From Hygrophila difformis (Eukaryota > Streptophyta > Magnoliopsida > Lamiales > Acanthaceae), in contig JAOANR010000014.1 of the NCBI GenBank assembly GCA_030278955.1, forward strand, positions 23,252,068 to 23,316,067: a stretch of DNA of 64,000 nucleotides. The letters are read 5' to 3'. The notes beneath the pieces were generated by a model. The model made no database searches, was not told the origin of the DNA, and was given only the letters and a program-made list of their open reading frames with translations. Numbering within the stretch: the first letter of the stretch is position 1; every line of letters begins with the position of its first letter. Position numbers and translations under genes: made by a program. Below, one piece after another: positions 12,007 to 23,742 of this stretch.

Positions 12007-14213
12007 CTGCTCAGCTGACTCCTATCCGGATACAGTTTCCTTTTCTTTATCTTGTTCTCAAACCTGAATTTTGAGCTGTAATATTATCCAACAGTGTCGA
12101 TCAACACTGTTTGAATAGTACTACAGTAAGAAAATATGTAGGTTTTTCTCTCATTCCACAGATAGTAGAAGTCTTGATGATAGCGATCACTGTCACTTAA
12201 GATCTTCTGCTGTCTAAAATCATCTCACCTTAATGATTAGGGAACTGGACCACAGGTAACTGCAATCCAATTAACCCTAATTATTCTGTCATCTCTTTAG
12301 CCAAAATTCCTCCCACCTCCGGCTATTTCATCTCTGTGTTCCACATTCTGTCTAAACTCACCCTATATTTTGGGTTAATTTAATTTTACACTTCCTTATA
12401 AAATTATGCATGATATTATTATGTAAATATTGTGGTCTAATTATTCCGGGATCCTTCCCTTGGACGCATGAGTCTTGATTTTAATCAAATGTCTCACAAT
12501 AAATTTCAAACAAAAATTCATTTATAAAACCCGGATCTGAGTAAGGGATAAATTCCACAGTTATGACTAATTCACATTCTACCGGGGGTTAATTTTGGGA
12601 AACTAGAAGCAGAGTCAACGATTAGGTCTCATCTGGACTGAAAGGATCTGTGTTTTAAGTGAGAGTCTAGTACCTGTTTAGGGAATGGTTTTCAAATTCA
12701 TTATTTTCCAAAATTGTTGTATGTTGGGAATCTGATATTAAATGTTGCACTGAGATAGGGTCCACTTGGACTCAGATACGGTGTGATAGTTAATACTAGA
12801 GGAACAACATTCGGGCCTCGGTTATTTTCTGAGATAGGGGTTGAGTACTCTTTCAACTGCTATCCTCTTCTGCCAAAGCCTATTTTTGAGTCCTGAGTGA
12901 GTGCATCCGGAATAAACTAATTCATTAGTTCGTTTCATTAGTTTGTATCTCATAACCACCCGGAAGGAAGTGAACACTGCGAGCGGTTCACCGAGAGCCG
13001 GGAATTCTTGATCCACACCCAGTCATTCTGACTGGGGGCTTTCTTTTACTACCAGGGTCAAACTTTCAAAAACCTCCGAGTGATAGGATTTTAAATGCTT
13101 TCTTTATCGCTTTCTTTTAAAATGCTTTCGTTAGAAGTCACTCGGTTGTATTGAGAGTTGTGTAACTGCTACTAGGACTGAGAGTGAAGGGATAGTTCAG
13201 GCTTGATTAGAATCTTTGGGCGTGACATGGGGGAGTGATAGCAGTACTTGGCATCTCAATAAATGATTTGTTGGGTGTTGCTTGTCCACCGCAGGTGACT
13301 AACACATTCTTGCAAGGCATTGCAAGGGGAGTTATGAGTTTGTGGTATCTTAGATTTTGTTGACTTAAGAGCATGCAAATTCTGACTGTAAGTACCTGTC
13401 TGTTAAAGGGAACATAGTACAGAAAACATGAGAGTTAGCTAACTGAAAGGATTATCCCAAACAAAGATCTGTGTATTAAAATGGAAGTTTAATTGTGTCT
13501 CATCCGAATCTTGTCCAATTTTTATTATTTTCTTCCTGTCCCTTCTGTCTCCTTTTAAATCTGCTTTCTTAGAACAATTTATCGCTTTCTTAGAATAGTT
13601 CATTGCCTTCTTAGAGTAAATTTAATTCGCTTTCTAGAATAATTTTATCTGCTTTATTTTAATTACTTTCATAGCTTAGTTTAAAATTCCGTCAAGTAGT
13701 TGATAATCAAACACAAACTTGAATCGAGTAACCGAGTGGAAAATCTTAGTAAACGATGTGGGCCCTGCTTCTATCGCACATCCTCCAGTGAACGATCCGG
13801 TACTTACTATAAATACTTTTACTCCGTGCGCTTTCGGGGGCACAATTTCTTAACACGAGTAAATAAAAATGTGACAACCTATAAATATATCCCTAATCCC
13901 AACTCCGCCTTCATAAAGTGGTTTCATTAAATAAAATTAAAAACCGGGATTACTATTTTTCAGAAAATACTCATATAGTGGGAACTTGTCAAAAGTTTCA
14001 TGACAAGGATCTTCATGGCAGGAAATTGTCAAAAGTTTCATGCCGGGGAGTTCCACAGCGCCGTTTGAAATCAAAGTTTCCCACATGAGTAATAAAAAGT
14101 GGAATATATCCTTAAACCCCTTCCATGAATCATAACTCTTTTCATTTAATAAATTCAAACTTGATGTATTTTATAAAATATTCGTGTTAATGAAACTTGT
14201 CAAAAAAGTTTCA
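12007..14213 (+). repeat. 5' LTR of element 2, right half only
   Basis: It aligns to 36675-38886 with roughly 2% differences by eye, and ends CA at 14213 right before the primer-binding site. Its first base abuts the exact end of the element 1 LTR. The missing left part corresponds to 34245-36674 and should lie upstream of element 1. The last 230 bp contain three copies of a TTGTCAAAAGTTTCA-type terminus. Confidence 0.85.
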
Positions 14214-14231
14214 TGGCGCCATTACCGGGGA
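14214..14231 (+). promoter_or_regulatory. Primer-binding site of element 2
   Basis: TGGCGCCATTACCGGGGA begins right after the LTR end. It closely resembles the TGGCGCCGTTGCCGGGGA site known from Athila elements, thought to pair with tRNA-Asp. This fixes the 3' boundary of the LTR and supports the Athila assignment. Confidence 0.85.
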
Positions 14232-14371
14232 GGATGCAGCATCGTTTATTAAGAGAATTACACTCCTGATTACTCATAGCTAGTTAGTGTAGTTTCTTTA
14301 TTTATTTCAGAACAGAGAAGTACCCTCAAATCAATTAAACATTTAGAGCACTAAGACTCTAAATGTGAGGA
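14232..14371 (+). other. Shortened leader and junction module of element 2
   Basis: Only about 140 bp separate the primer-binding site from the next module. From about 14315 it aligns with the post-pol spacer near 3105-3159, so the deletion removed everything from the leader through pol. It holds a 10-bp hairpin (14339-14348 / 14357-14366) and a GAGGA tract before TGTTGA at 14372. Confidence 0.65.
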
Positions 14372-15206
14372 TGTTGATTTGAGGAGAAAACCTGACCAAT
14401 TGGGTATTTATCTGTCTTGCAGGAAATTCGGAACCGCCAAAAAGAAGGAGCAGAAAAACAGCATGAAAAACCAGGTTCTTGGTTGGATTAATTCCACGAA
14501 TCTAAGAAAATATTCTCGGAATTTAAAGCAATTTAAAATTCGGAATAAGTTCAACAGATAAATGGAACTGATCCGACCTAATTTTATGCAAGTGGATTAT
14601 TTTAAATTCCAGCCCAATATTTTGAATTTATTTGGACTGAAGTCGTTCAGGTCCAACGCAAATAAAATGGACTCAGGCCCACTCGGGCCCAGTCTGTTAA
14701 AAATTTGAAAATTCAAAATCCGTGTCGCGAAACCTCTTCCCTGTCGCGGAACCTAGTCTCGCGCCAGGAGGATAGCGACACGAACCTTTCAGACTCAGCT
14801 AAGGACTCCTGTCGCTAAACTCAACCCATGTCGCGGACCCTTGTTCCGCGGCACAGGGCAAGCCTAGCGACCGGGTCTCCAAACCCTCATAACCACATCC
14901 TGTCGCGGAACAACCTTGTGTCGCAAGACCACATCTAGTGCCAGGGGACAGTTCCGCGACACACCTTCTCCTGACCCCACTTCCCTCCTTTCAACCCTGT
15001 CGAGTAATACCCCAGTCGCTAGGCCACGCCTCGCGACTGGCTTCCAGTTTAGCGCCCCCTCTAATGGCGCTAGACCCCAGTCGTGGAACCCGGTTCCGCG
15101 ACATGGGCTAGGGTTCCGCGACCAGGCCCATTTGTTTACTTAAACTCCCTCTTTTCGTCTTCTTCCTCACTTCTCCAACACTTAGCCAGTTTTTCAATTC
15201 TCTCGC
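14372..15206 (+). other. Internal LTR-like region X2, left part
   Basis: Homologous to 3160 onward of element 1. It has the TGTTGA start, the same acceptor-like TTATCTGTCTTGCAG ending at 14422, and a palindrome cluster at about 14720-15130 (for example TGTCGCGGACC near 14830). It is cut at 15206 by the Tekay-like insertion and resumes at 26343. Confidence 0.6.
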
Positions 15207-17806
15207 TGTAATACCCGAGAATTTTCCAACATAAAATAAAACAATAATTAAATAAATAAATAATAAATAAAATAAATACTATAAATAAATAAACAAATCC
15301 AGCAAATAAAAGAAATAAATAAAGATAAGGAAATGAGAAATGAGATTTTTACTTAGAAAAGAATTAAAGGAATTTAATTCAGTAAAAGGATGGATAAATG
15401 GTACACCAAAACCCGACACTAATGAACTCGAGTATTCGAGTCCAAAACATCCAATTAGACTGAGAATAAGATTAGAGAGAAAGTATGAACCCGAATATAC
15501 CCCGGAAATCGGAATTCGGGAGCATAGAGGGATAGAAACCCGAAAGAGAGGCGGAGAAGCACGACGGATCGCACGACCCGCCCGGACCGAAGTCCAGGCG
15601 AAGTCGGCGCGGTGGCCGCGCGGTGAAGTGGCTTTAGCGCGCCACGACCGCGCCACCCCACAGATTCGTTTGTTGCGTGAATCTCTCGCCCGAACGCGGA
15701 TTTTTCGACTTTCGGTTGAACATCTCTCGACTCCGGACCTTTAGGTCGGTTGTGGATGCCCTAGGGATTAAGAATTCTATAAATAAGCCCCTTGGGAGCC
15801 CCAAACAAGTTTACAAAACCCTGCAATCTTCTATACGTTCGAAACCCTAAATTCGGAGTCGACGGAAAGCACCAAACGGAGGCAGCAGCTTTGGACGAAA
15901 ATCCAAGGTCTCCAAACGTTGTGGTAAGCTCTAGTCCAATAAATCTTTTCACGTTTCAATCCGAAAACGGATTCTAACTTCGGTTCTTTTCTTTCTACAC
16001 CCCGTATCGAATCTAGATCGTAGAACCCGACGAACGGAGAGGAGAAACGGTGATCTGGAAGCCACGCCTCCGAACTAGACATTCCCGACGTTCATAGACA
16101 CTGTAAGTTAACCTTACATGGTTTTGGGAGATTTTAAAACATTCGAAACCTAAAAGATTCAACAAGAACCATAAATCTGTCCACTTTTGCTTTCTACCGA
16201 CGCAACAGATTTGGTGAATTTTTCCGACCCTTAAAACGAAATCAAACGGAAAAACTTAAAACACGAAAAACGTTCCTAAGACTTAGACCTAGCTATTGTA
16301 AAAATTTGAGAATTTTTGGAGTTGATTTGATATGTGAAAACCCGTTGAAACCGAACTGTTTGATTCTAGATCTTGAAATCTTGGACAGAACTTAGGAATG
16401 ATCTTGATCACGTTTTTGGCATAGGATCTAGGCTGTTTTAGACCTTTGGCCGAACATGAAAGTTGTAGATAAATGTCTTAAGATGATCCCTGTCAAATTT
16501 CATTAAATTTGGAGTTGAATTGATATGGTAGAATTTGAAATCTTTGAACTGTGATGTATTAAACTCGGACAGATTTCTTCTTATGCGAAAATTGGCGATT
16601 TTGACCTACTTAGGTATCTCGGATTGAAAAAGTTAAAACACGAAAGTTGTAGATCTTGATGTTTCCGAGTCAGATATGAAATTTTGGAATTTTTGGAATT
16701 AAATCTGATTTTAGACGAATTTTGGAGTAAACTGTGATTTACCGAAACGAAATCTTGAAATCTTGTTGAAACATGGAATTGACCTTTAGGGTTGAAACGA
16801 ATCGAGATATTATTTCTAAATTAATACAATGGAAGGCAGATTTTAAAAACTAAATCCCCTTACAAACTTGATAAATTAAAATTAGGGGTGAGTGCTCTGC
16901 AGGGTGCCCCCTAACGATTCACTTCGTGCCGTAATAGACGATGGTGACCCCGCGCGCTAAATTTGAGATATGGATTGCCTAAACGGCGAAACTTAGAGCC
17001 TACACTCTCGTGAATATCCGTATGGGTTTCCCGAGGCTCCGGAGTGGTACTGGGTATGGCTGATACGGTTGCGGCCGCCGGGCTACCGGCTAAACTTGTG
17101 GACATCGCGATTTTATCGTGAAACTTTGAAATACCAAATCGGGAATGTAACGGGGATTCTAAATTAAATTAAACTAGATTAAATGATATTGTTGTCCAAT
17201 TAAATTATTTAAATGCTTTATTTAAATTATGGCTTTTATGATTAAACCATGTGAGATGTGTTATTAAATAGAGCCTGAGATAAATTATGCTATTGGATAC
17301 TTGATTGGATTAAATTATATATTACGTTATTATCATGCTTTTGTTAAATTATTTAAATTTATGGCTTTTAAACCCTAGGATCATGCATGTGTTAACTTAC
17401 TCAGCAATTTTGCTGACCAAAACCATTTTTATTCCTTTCTTTACAGAATATGTGGAATGAGCATGTGTGAGCACGCATCATGCATGGGATTTTGGGGATT
17501 GTTATTTTGCTTTTAAATTTCGTACTTAGACTATATTATGAACGGGCCTGTTTAACCCGTGTTTTGGCCATGTCGGCCCTTTTTATATTTTCCGCTGCGA
17601 TACTGTACTAAACTAAATATTTCCGCTGCGCTATGCTATTATTATTTTCGAATTATATTGCATGGGCTATTTTGAATGCTTTAAATGTTTTAAATACTGC
17701 AATACCTAGCCTTGCATCTCTTTGGTAAGCTCGGAGAAACCGTGTCTTACTAGGGAGATGTGGCGGTGACATCCCGACCTGGGTGACCAAAAACCGGGGT
17801 GTTACA
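15207..17806 (+). repeat. 5' LTR of the Tekay-like element
   Basis: It runs from TGTAATACCCGAG to GGGGTGTTACA, the usual termini of this group. TATAAATA at 15778-15785 is the likely core promoter. Small open frames on both strands are repeated exactly in the 3' LTR and have no recognisable domain, so I read them as non-coding. Confidence 0.95.
15778..15785 (+). promoter_or_regulatory. TATA box in the 5' LTR
   Basis: TATAAATA in TTCTATAAATAAGCCC, about 570 bp into the LTR. The 3' LTR copy is at 24314-24321. Confidence 0.65.
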
Positions 17807-17809
17807 AGT

Positions 17810-17821
17810 TGGTATCAGAGC
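17810..17821 (+). promoter_or_regulatory. Primer-binding site (initiator tRNA-Met type)
   Basis: TGGTATCAGAGC, three bases after the LTR end, complementary to the 3' end of initiator tRNA-Met as in most plant gypsy chromoviruses. Confidence 0.93.
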
Positions 17822-18021
17822 CCGGCTATTTTTAAACTATTATTTTTAAACCATTGCTATTTTTAAACTATTATTAGTATTTTGACTATTCTTTTAAATT
17901 ATAAAGTATTATTTCCATGGAAAAATTTTTATTTTAAAACCCATGGAAAAATATATATATGGTGCATTAAATTATTATTGGGGGGAAATATCATTTGCAT
18001 ATGCATGTTGCATCTCTGCTT

Positions 18022-18165
18022 TGAACTTAGAATCTTGGAAACTTGAATTTAGAATCTTGGCGAAACTTGAACTTAGCATCTTGGCGAAACTTGAACTTAG
18101 AATCTTGGAAACTCGAACCTAGAATCTTGGCGAATTGAACTTAGAATCTTGGTGAATATTAACTT
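18022..18165 (+). repeat. Short tandem repeats in the Tekay leader
   Basis: Six or seven imperfect copies of a roughly 22-24 bp unit around GAACTTAGAATCTTGGCGAA, just before the small leader ORF. The non-coding stretch 17822-18185 holds nothing else I recognise. Confidence 0.8.
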
Positions 18166-18185
18166 AGATCTCTTGCTTGCGCTAG

Positions 18186-18521
18186 ATGGCTAGTCAAGAC
18201 ATGATGCAGTTGATGGTCAGGATGATGAGCGTTCATCTCGATTCCCACCAAACCCTAGAGCAAATGAAGTACCGTATGGCTCAGTTGGAGGCCAATTTAC
18301 ATCACATGGGCAACTTGAGAGAGGCGGATCATCACCGCATAAACCAACTCGAACGCCAAGTCCAAACCCTCACTACACAAAACTTAATACTAAAGGAATA
18401 CATCGATGCCCACAGGCAAGACTTAAACACTATCTTTGACGACCTACTACCGCCGAGTTCGGAGGAGGAAGATCCGGAGGAAGATCCTGCTACCCCACCG
18501 GGAGACGTCATGAGGCACTAG
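18186..18521 (+). CDS. Small coiled-coil leader ORF of unknown function
   Basis: Starts at ATG and encodes 111 residues. Residues 24-75 are strongly helical with heptad-like spacing (MKYRMAQLEANLHHM, INQLERQVQTL). The C-terminal end is acidic and proline-rich (PPSSEEEDPEEDPATPP). It lies between the primer-binding site and gag, in a different frame from the polyprotein and about 260 bp upstream of it. I do not recognise a domain. It could be an accessory gag-like or oligomerisation protein, or a leader ORF that limits gag-pol translation. It is intact, as expected for a young element. Confidence 0.55.
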   Translation: MASQDMMQLMVRMMSVHLDSHQTLEQMKYRMAQLEANLHHMGNLREADHHRINQLERQVQTLTTQNLILKEYIDAHRQDLNTIFDDLLPPSSEEEDPEEDPATPPGDVMRH

Positions 18522-18782
18522 AGATTCTATTGTTAGACATTGTTTTGCTAGAAAAATATTTCTACTTTTGTACTAAAATTTCTTTTGAGGAAATAAAATG
18601 GCCGATTTATTTATCTTTTAAAAATCGAAAGGGAAATTTTAAAATAAAACCCCGAAGCATACGATGCTTCTTAATTCGAACGAAGCACTACGTGCTAAAT
18701 TGCTACACACATATACCTTTATAGAAATTGCTTAGACTATATGTTAAATTCACCAGTCCTAATCTATCCTATTTGTACTAGA

Positions 18783-21700
18783 ATGGCACCCAGAGGAAGA
18801 GGAAGAGGAAGAACTCAAACCACTCCCCAAACCACCACTGAAACACCTACTGAAACACCACCAAACGTCACTGAACCAATTCAACCTGATGAGGAACAAC
18901 CCCAAGGTGCGCAGGACGCCCCCGCACAGAACAATGTGGGCGATCGTCTTAGGACGATAGAGGAAGTGTTGATTGCGCTCGGAAATGCGCAAGTCAACCA
19001 GGGTCAAGCTGCGGCGGTACCTCCGCCCCAAGCTCGCCCTAACTACCTGGCGATGGTGAATCCCTACCAGCCGCCCCACTATGCTGGTGAGGAGGATCCA
19101 GCTAAACTGGAGGAATGGATCCGGACTTTTGACAAGCTGCTGGGAGCGGTCAAATGTCCGGAAGGAGAGAGGGTACATGTCGCTTCATACTACTTGGGAG
19201 GCGAAGCTGATGACTGGTGGCAAGCAACGCAAGCCAAACTGACTGAAGATGACGAGCCTTACTCGTGGATGGAGATGATGGAACTACTCAGGGATCGATT
19301 CTATCCCTTGAGTACCAAAGCTGCCATGTACGAAGAATTCCTGTCGTTGAAGCAAGAAAGCCAAACGGTGCAGGAATACTACACCCGCTTCAAGGAGCTG
19401 GTGAGGTTCGCACCAAGGCTAGTGCCTACTGATGCGGAAAAGGCACAGAAGTTCGAGATGGGACTGAACCTGTCTGTGCGCGAAGTGATCGCGGGGGTAC
19501 ACTACCCCGATTTGCAAGCCGTATACGATCGCGCTGTAGCGGTAGCACGCGTGCAGCAGCTGAAAAGAAGGGTGAGTGGGGAGTCCAGCAGGGGTCCTCA
19601 AGACAAGAGAAGTCGAGATTCACGAAACGGGAACAATACTGGAAGGAACGAGCAGCGCAGAGGGTCAAATAGGCCCCAACAAAACAACACTGGGAGGAGG
19701 TTCAATCAAGAAGATCCGGTACCGCCTTGCCCGCGATGTGGACGACCACACCTGGCAAGGGGATGCCCGCAACAAGGCGCCTGTTACCGATGCGGTCGAA
19801 TGGGTCACGTTCGACGGGATTGTCGAACTAGGCTCGAGAACATAACGAAGAGGGACGATTTGGTCGCGGGGCAAGAACAGCCTCAAAACCAAAACGGGCG
19901 AAACGGGAATAACCAAGGGTACAGACCCCCTCAAAATGGGCCGCAAAACCAGAACCAGAACCAACGACCTCCGCCCTCGCAGAATCAAAACCAACAGCAA
20001 AACCAGCAGCAGAACGCGAACCAGCAGGGCAACCAAGGACGCCCTGTGGGGAGGCTCAATGTGGTAAACCAAGCGGACGTGCCTGCGCAAGGAGAGGTGA
20101 TGGCAGGTACATTTTATGTGTTGAATACGCCCCTTAGAATTCTATTTGATTCTGGAGCTAGTTGCTCAATTATTGCATCAAGGATAGTGCCTGAGTTAGA
20201 TCTACCTAAGTGCGAGAGAATTAGCTTAGGAATTCAATTGCCTTCTGGAGAAGTAGTGTCTTGCTCTAAACGATATAACGGAATTCCTATAGTGATAAAG
20301 AACGTAGAATTCTTCGCGAACTTGGTAGAATTTAACTTAAGAGACTTTGACATCATACTGGGGATGGATTGGCTATCCCAGTATAAAGCGGTGATCGAAT
20401 GCCAAAAGCAAAAGATCACCTTGTCAAAAAGTAGGGGAAAGAGAGTTATCTTTTACTCTCAGCCCCCTAAGAAAAGTAACAAAATCGTTAGTGCACTTAA
20501 ACTAAGTAACTTGATGCATAAGGGGTATGAACTATATGCGTGCTATGTGCACAACCTTGAGGCGGAAGAGAACAAGGTTGATAGCATACCAGTGGTAAGA
20601 GAATACCCGGACGTGTTCCCTGAAGACGTTCCGGGCATGCCACCTGAGAGAGATCTTGAATTCACGATAGATCTCATTCCGGGGACAGAGCCTGTCTCAA
20701 AAGCTCCGTACCGGATGGCACCACTGGAAATGAAGGAGCTAAAGGACCAGCTCAAGGAGCTACTGGGAAAAGGTTACATAAGACCGAGTACGTCCCCTTG
20801 GGGAGCACCGGTTTTGTTTGTCAAGAAGAAAGACGGAGGACTACGTCTTTGCATAGATTACCGAGGACTAAACCAAGTGACCATTAAGAATAAATACCCC
20901 CTTCCGAGAATAGAGGATCTGTTTGATCAACTGAAGGGAGCTTCAGTATTCTCGAAGATCGATTTGCGATCTGGGTATCATCAATTGAGGATCGCCGAGA
21001 AGGACATTCCGAAGACGGCGTTTCGAACGCGATATGGCCATTACGAGTTCACAGTGTTATCCTTCGGGTTAACAAATGCTCCGGCCATGTTCATGAATCT
21101 CATGAACAACGTGTTCCGAGGATTGTTAGACCAGTGTGTCGTAGTGTTCATCGACGACATCCTGATCTACTCGAAGAGCGAGGAGGAGCATGCGAAGCAC
21201 TTACATCAAGTGTTCGAAATCTTGCGAGGAAATCAGCTATACGGCAAGCTGTCGAAATGTGACTTCTGGCTGAAAGAAGTGGCATTTCTCGGACACATAG
21301 TATCCGCTGATGGAGTATCAGTGGATCCGGCGAAAGTTTCTGCCGTAACTGAATGGGCAACTCCGAAAAGTCCAACGGAAATAAGGAGTTTCCTTGGATT
21401 AGCCGGATATTATAGACGATTTGTGAAGGACTTTTCAAGGATTGCACGTCCTTTGACCCAGCTACTAAAGAAAGGAGCAAAATACGAGTGGACCGAAGCT
21501 TGTGAGATTGCGTTTCAAGAGCTGAAGAAACGACTCACAACCACACCCGTATTAACATTACCATCAGAGAATGGTGACTTCGAAGTATATAGCGATGCTT
21601 CGAAGGAAGGTTTAGGTTGTGTCTTGATGCAAGACTCGAGAGTCGTAGCCTATGCATCACGCCAACTAAAACCTCACGAGGAAAATTATCCGACACATGA

Positions 21701-23129
21701 CCTGGAGTTGGCAGCGGTCGTTTTCGCTCTAAAGATATGGAGACATTATCTTTATGGGCGGAAGTGTCGAATGTTCACCGACCACAAGAGCTTGAAATAT
21801 ATATTCACTCAGAAGGAGTTGAATTTGAGACAGCGAAGGTGGTTGGAACTTATTAAAGACTACGATTTAGAGATAGCATACCACGAGGGGAAGGCGAATG
21901 TGGTAGCCGATGCCCTAAGTCGGAAAACCCAACACGTGACAAACTCGTTGGTAATTCCGCCGGCATTGTACATGGATTTGGCAAGATTGGAGTTAGAACT
22001 TGTGCATCCTGGCACAGTGAGAGAAACGGTCAATGCCATGGTCGTAGAGACTCCAATATTAGACGAGATTCGACTCGCTCAACCGGGCGACCCGAAACTC
22101 GAGAAGATAAAAGGGTATATTGCCGAAGGAAAGGCAATAGGAGTTGCTGTCCACGAGGATGGAAGCATCCGTTTCAAAGGGAGGTGGTGTGTGCCTTTTA
22201 AATGTGCCAAGTTAAAGCAAAGGTTGATGGAGGAAGGGCACAACACGCCATATTCCGTACATCCCGGAGGTGACAAGCTATACAAAGATCTGAAGAAGAT
22301 CTATTGGTGGCCAGGAATGAAGAAGGAAGTCGCGAACTTCGTGGCGAGATGTCTCACCTGCCAAAAGGTTAAGGCAGTGCGACATAAACCCTTAGGACTG
22401 ATGCAACTACTAGAAATTCCAAGTTGGAAGTGGGATAGCATCTCAATGGACTTTGTCTCGGGATTACCCCGATCACCTAAAGGCATGAACAAGATTTGGG
22501 TGATTGTGGATAGGCTAACGAAGACAGCCATATTTATCCCAATGAAAGACACGTGGACTATGGACCAATTGGCCCGAGCCTACATTGATAATGTGGTACG
22601 ACGACATGGAGTACCACATGATATCATTTCCGATAGAGACAGTAGATTTGTCTCTCATTTCTGGATGGAGTTACAAAAAGCTCTCGGTACTCAAATCAAA
22701 ATGAGCACCGCATTCCACCCGATGACGGATGGACAAACCGAAAGGACAATCCAAACCCTAGAAGACATGCTGAGAGCATGCGTGTTGGAATTCAAAGGAA
22801 ATTGGGAATCTCATTTACCCTTGATTGAGTTTTCCTATAATAATAGTTACCATGCTAGTATCGGCATGGCACCTTTCGAGGCATTGTATGGACGAAAGTG
22901 CCGAAGCCCTTTGAGCTGGGAAGAAAACGATAAGTCCGTGGTAGTGGGACCACAACTTATCGAAGACATGGCTCAACAAATCAAAGTGATCCAAGGGAAG
23001 ATGAAAGCCGCTCAAGACCGTCAAAAGAGTTATGCCGACGTGAGACGACGAGACCTAGAATTTCAAGTGGGAGATAGGGTCATGCTAAAGATATCACCCA
23101 TGAAGGGGGTGATGCGCTTTGGCAAATGA
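18783..23129 (+). CDS. gag-pol: Gag-pol polyprotein of the Tekay-like element, prematurely stopped
   Basis: The start is the ATG at 18783 ([10 protein letters not shown]); an in-frame ATG at 18741 is less likely. Residues below are counted from 18741. The gag domain is near 100-260 (GGEADDWW), the CCHC knuckle [14 protein letters not shown] near 349-362, and a Q/N-rich linker follows. Retropepsin has DSGAS near 470, RT has CIDYRGLN near 705 and FIDD near 803, and RNase H starts near 947 (YSDAS). The integrase zinc finger is at 1167-1212, and the DDE residues are near 1233 (MDF), 1297 (ISDRD) and 1334 (TERTIQ). TGA at 23127-23129 interrupts a frame that stays open to 23513. The preceding codon context suggests a CGA-to-TGA change, a common CpG deamination. 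The stop removes the integrase C-terminal tail. Confidence 0.93.
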   Translation: MAPRGRGRGRTQTTPQTTTETPTETPPNVTEPIQPDEEQPQGAQDAPAQNNVGDRLRTIEEVLIALGNAQVNQGQAAAVPPPQARPNYLAMVNPYQPPHYAGEEDPAKLEEWIRTFDKLLGAVKCPEGERVHVASYYLGGEADDWWQATQAKLTEDDEPYSWMEMMELLRDRFYPLSTKAAMYEEFLSLKQESQTVQEYYTRFKELVRFAPRLVPTDAEKAQKFEMGLNLSVREVIAGVHYPDLQAVYDRAVAVARVQQLKRRVSGESSRGPQDKRSRDSRNGNNTGRNEQRRGSNRPQQNNTGRRFNQEDPVPPCPRCGRPHLARGCPQQGACYRCGRMGHVRRDCRTRLENITKRDDLVAGQEQPQNQNGRNGNNQGYRPPQNGPQNQNQNQRPPPSQNQNQQQNQQQNANQQGNQGRPVGRLNVVNQADVPAQGEVMAGTFYVLNTPLRILFDSGASCSIIASRIVPELDLPKCERISLGIQLPSGEVVSCSKRYNGIPIVIKNVEFFANLVEFNLRDFDIILGMDWLSQYKAVIECQKQKITLSKSRGKRVIFYSQPPKKSNKIVSALKLSNLMHKGYELYACYVHNLEAEENKVDSIPVVREYPDVFPEDVPGMPPERDLEFTIDLIPGTEPVSKAPYRMAPLEMKELKDQLKELLGKGYIRPSTSPWGAPVLFVKKKDGGLRLCIDYRGLNQVTIKNKYPLPRIEDLFDQLKGASVFSKIDLRSGYHQLRIAEKDIPKTAFRTRYGHYEFTVLSFGLTNAPAMFMNLMNNVFRGLLDQCVVVFIDDILIYSKSEEEHAKHLHQVFEILRGNQLYGKLSKCDFWLKEVAFLGHIVSADGVSVDPAKVSAVTEWATPKSPTEIRSFLGLAGYYRRFVKDFSRIARPLTQLLKKGAKYEWTEACEIAFQELKKRLTTTPVLTLPSENGDFEVYSDASKEGLGCVLMQDSRVVAYASRQLKPHEENYPTHDLELAAVVFALKIWRHYLYGRKCRMFTDHKSLKYIFTQKELNLRQRRWLELIKDYDLEIAYHEGKANVVADALSRKTQHVTNSLVIPPALYMDLARLELELVHPGTVRETVNAMVVETPILDEIRLAQPGDPKLEKIKGYIAEGKAIGVAVHEDGSIRFKGRWCVPFKCAKLKQRLMEEGHNTPYSVHPGGDKLYKDLKKIYWWPGMKKEVANFVARCLTCQKVKAVRHKPLGLMQLLEIPSWKWDSISMDFVSGLPRSPKGMNKIWVIVDRLTKTAIFIPMKDTWTMDQLARAYIDNVVRRHGVPHDIISDRDSRFVSHFWMELQKALGTQIKMSTAFHPMTDGQTERTIQTLEDMLRACVLEFKGNWESHLPLIEFSYNNSYHASIGMAPFEALYGRKCRSPLSWEENDKSVVVGPQLIEDMAQQIKVIQGKMKAAQDRQKSYADVRRRDLEFQVGDRVMLKISPMKGVMRFGK

Positions 23130-23513
23130 GGGAAGTTAAGTCCTCGATACATAGGACCTTACGAAATCCTAGAACGAGTCGGAACTCTAGCCTACCGATT
23201 GGCTTTACCGCCGCACTTAGATAGAGTTCACAACGTCTTCCATGTCTCGCAACTAAAGAAGTATGTGCCGGACCCGACACATGTACTTCAACCGGAGATA
23301 ATTGACCTAGACGAAGATTTGACTTATGAAGAAGTCCCAGTGCGTATTCTCGATACTAAGGAACGAGTAACGAGGAACAAAACCATCAAAATGATCAAGG
23401 TTCTTTGGTCAAACCACGAAAGTGAGACGGCAACTTGGGAAGTAGAATCCGATATGAGGGAACGATACCCGACATTGTTCCAAACCGATTCCGACACAGT
23501 TATGGGGACATAA
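23130..23513 (+). pseudogene. Cut-off C-terminal tail of the polyprotein (integrase end, chromodomain-like)
   Basis: It stays in the gag-pol frame after the TGA. It contains the usual LSPRYIGPYEIL and HNVFHVSQLKKY motifs and ends with a chromodomain-like segment (KVLWSNHESETATWEVE). This tail normally directs integration into chromatin. It is now separated from the rest by one stop codon and ends at TAA 23511-23513. Confidence 0.85.
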
Positions 23514-23742
23514 CTGCAATCTTAAGGGGGAGAGGATGTCATACCCCCTAATTTTTCGTGCATTTTTGTAAACTTTTGAACTACGTTATGGCTTGATCCC
23601 ATTACCGGGTACGTAGGCAGCTTAGAAGTTTTAATTCTAAGTTCAGTCACAACATAATAAAACAAACACAAGACCTTAGCACGAGACGAGAAAAGCCGAA
23701 ACACAACTTCGAGGACGAAGTTGATTCTTAAGGAGGGTAGAC
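23514..23742 (+). promoter_or_regulatory. 3' leader with two polypurine tracts
   Basis: The tract next to the LTR is AAGGAGGGTAGAC (23730-23742), right before TGTAATACCC. About 200 bp upstream, AAGGGGGAGAGGA is followed by TGTCATACCCCC (from 23524), which itself looks like a polypurine tract plus LTR start. The first is probably a relic or a second plus-strand primer. Confidence 0.65.

Noticed and set aside
12007..14000. A 2-kb tandem duplication inside one very long LTR
   Set aside because: The first unit ends exactly at an LTR terminus and the second matches the other LTR of element 2 at about 98%, so nested insertion explains it better.
15279..15744. Frames of 125-134 residues on both strands, repeated at 23815-24280
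   Set aside because: They lie inside the two LTRs and are identical only because the LTRs are; no domain or start context.
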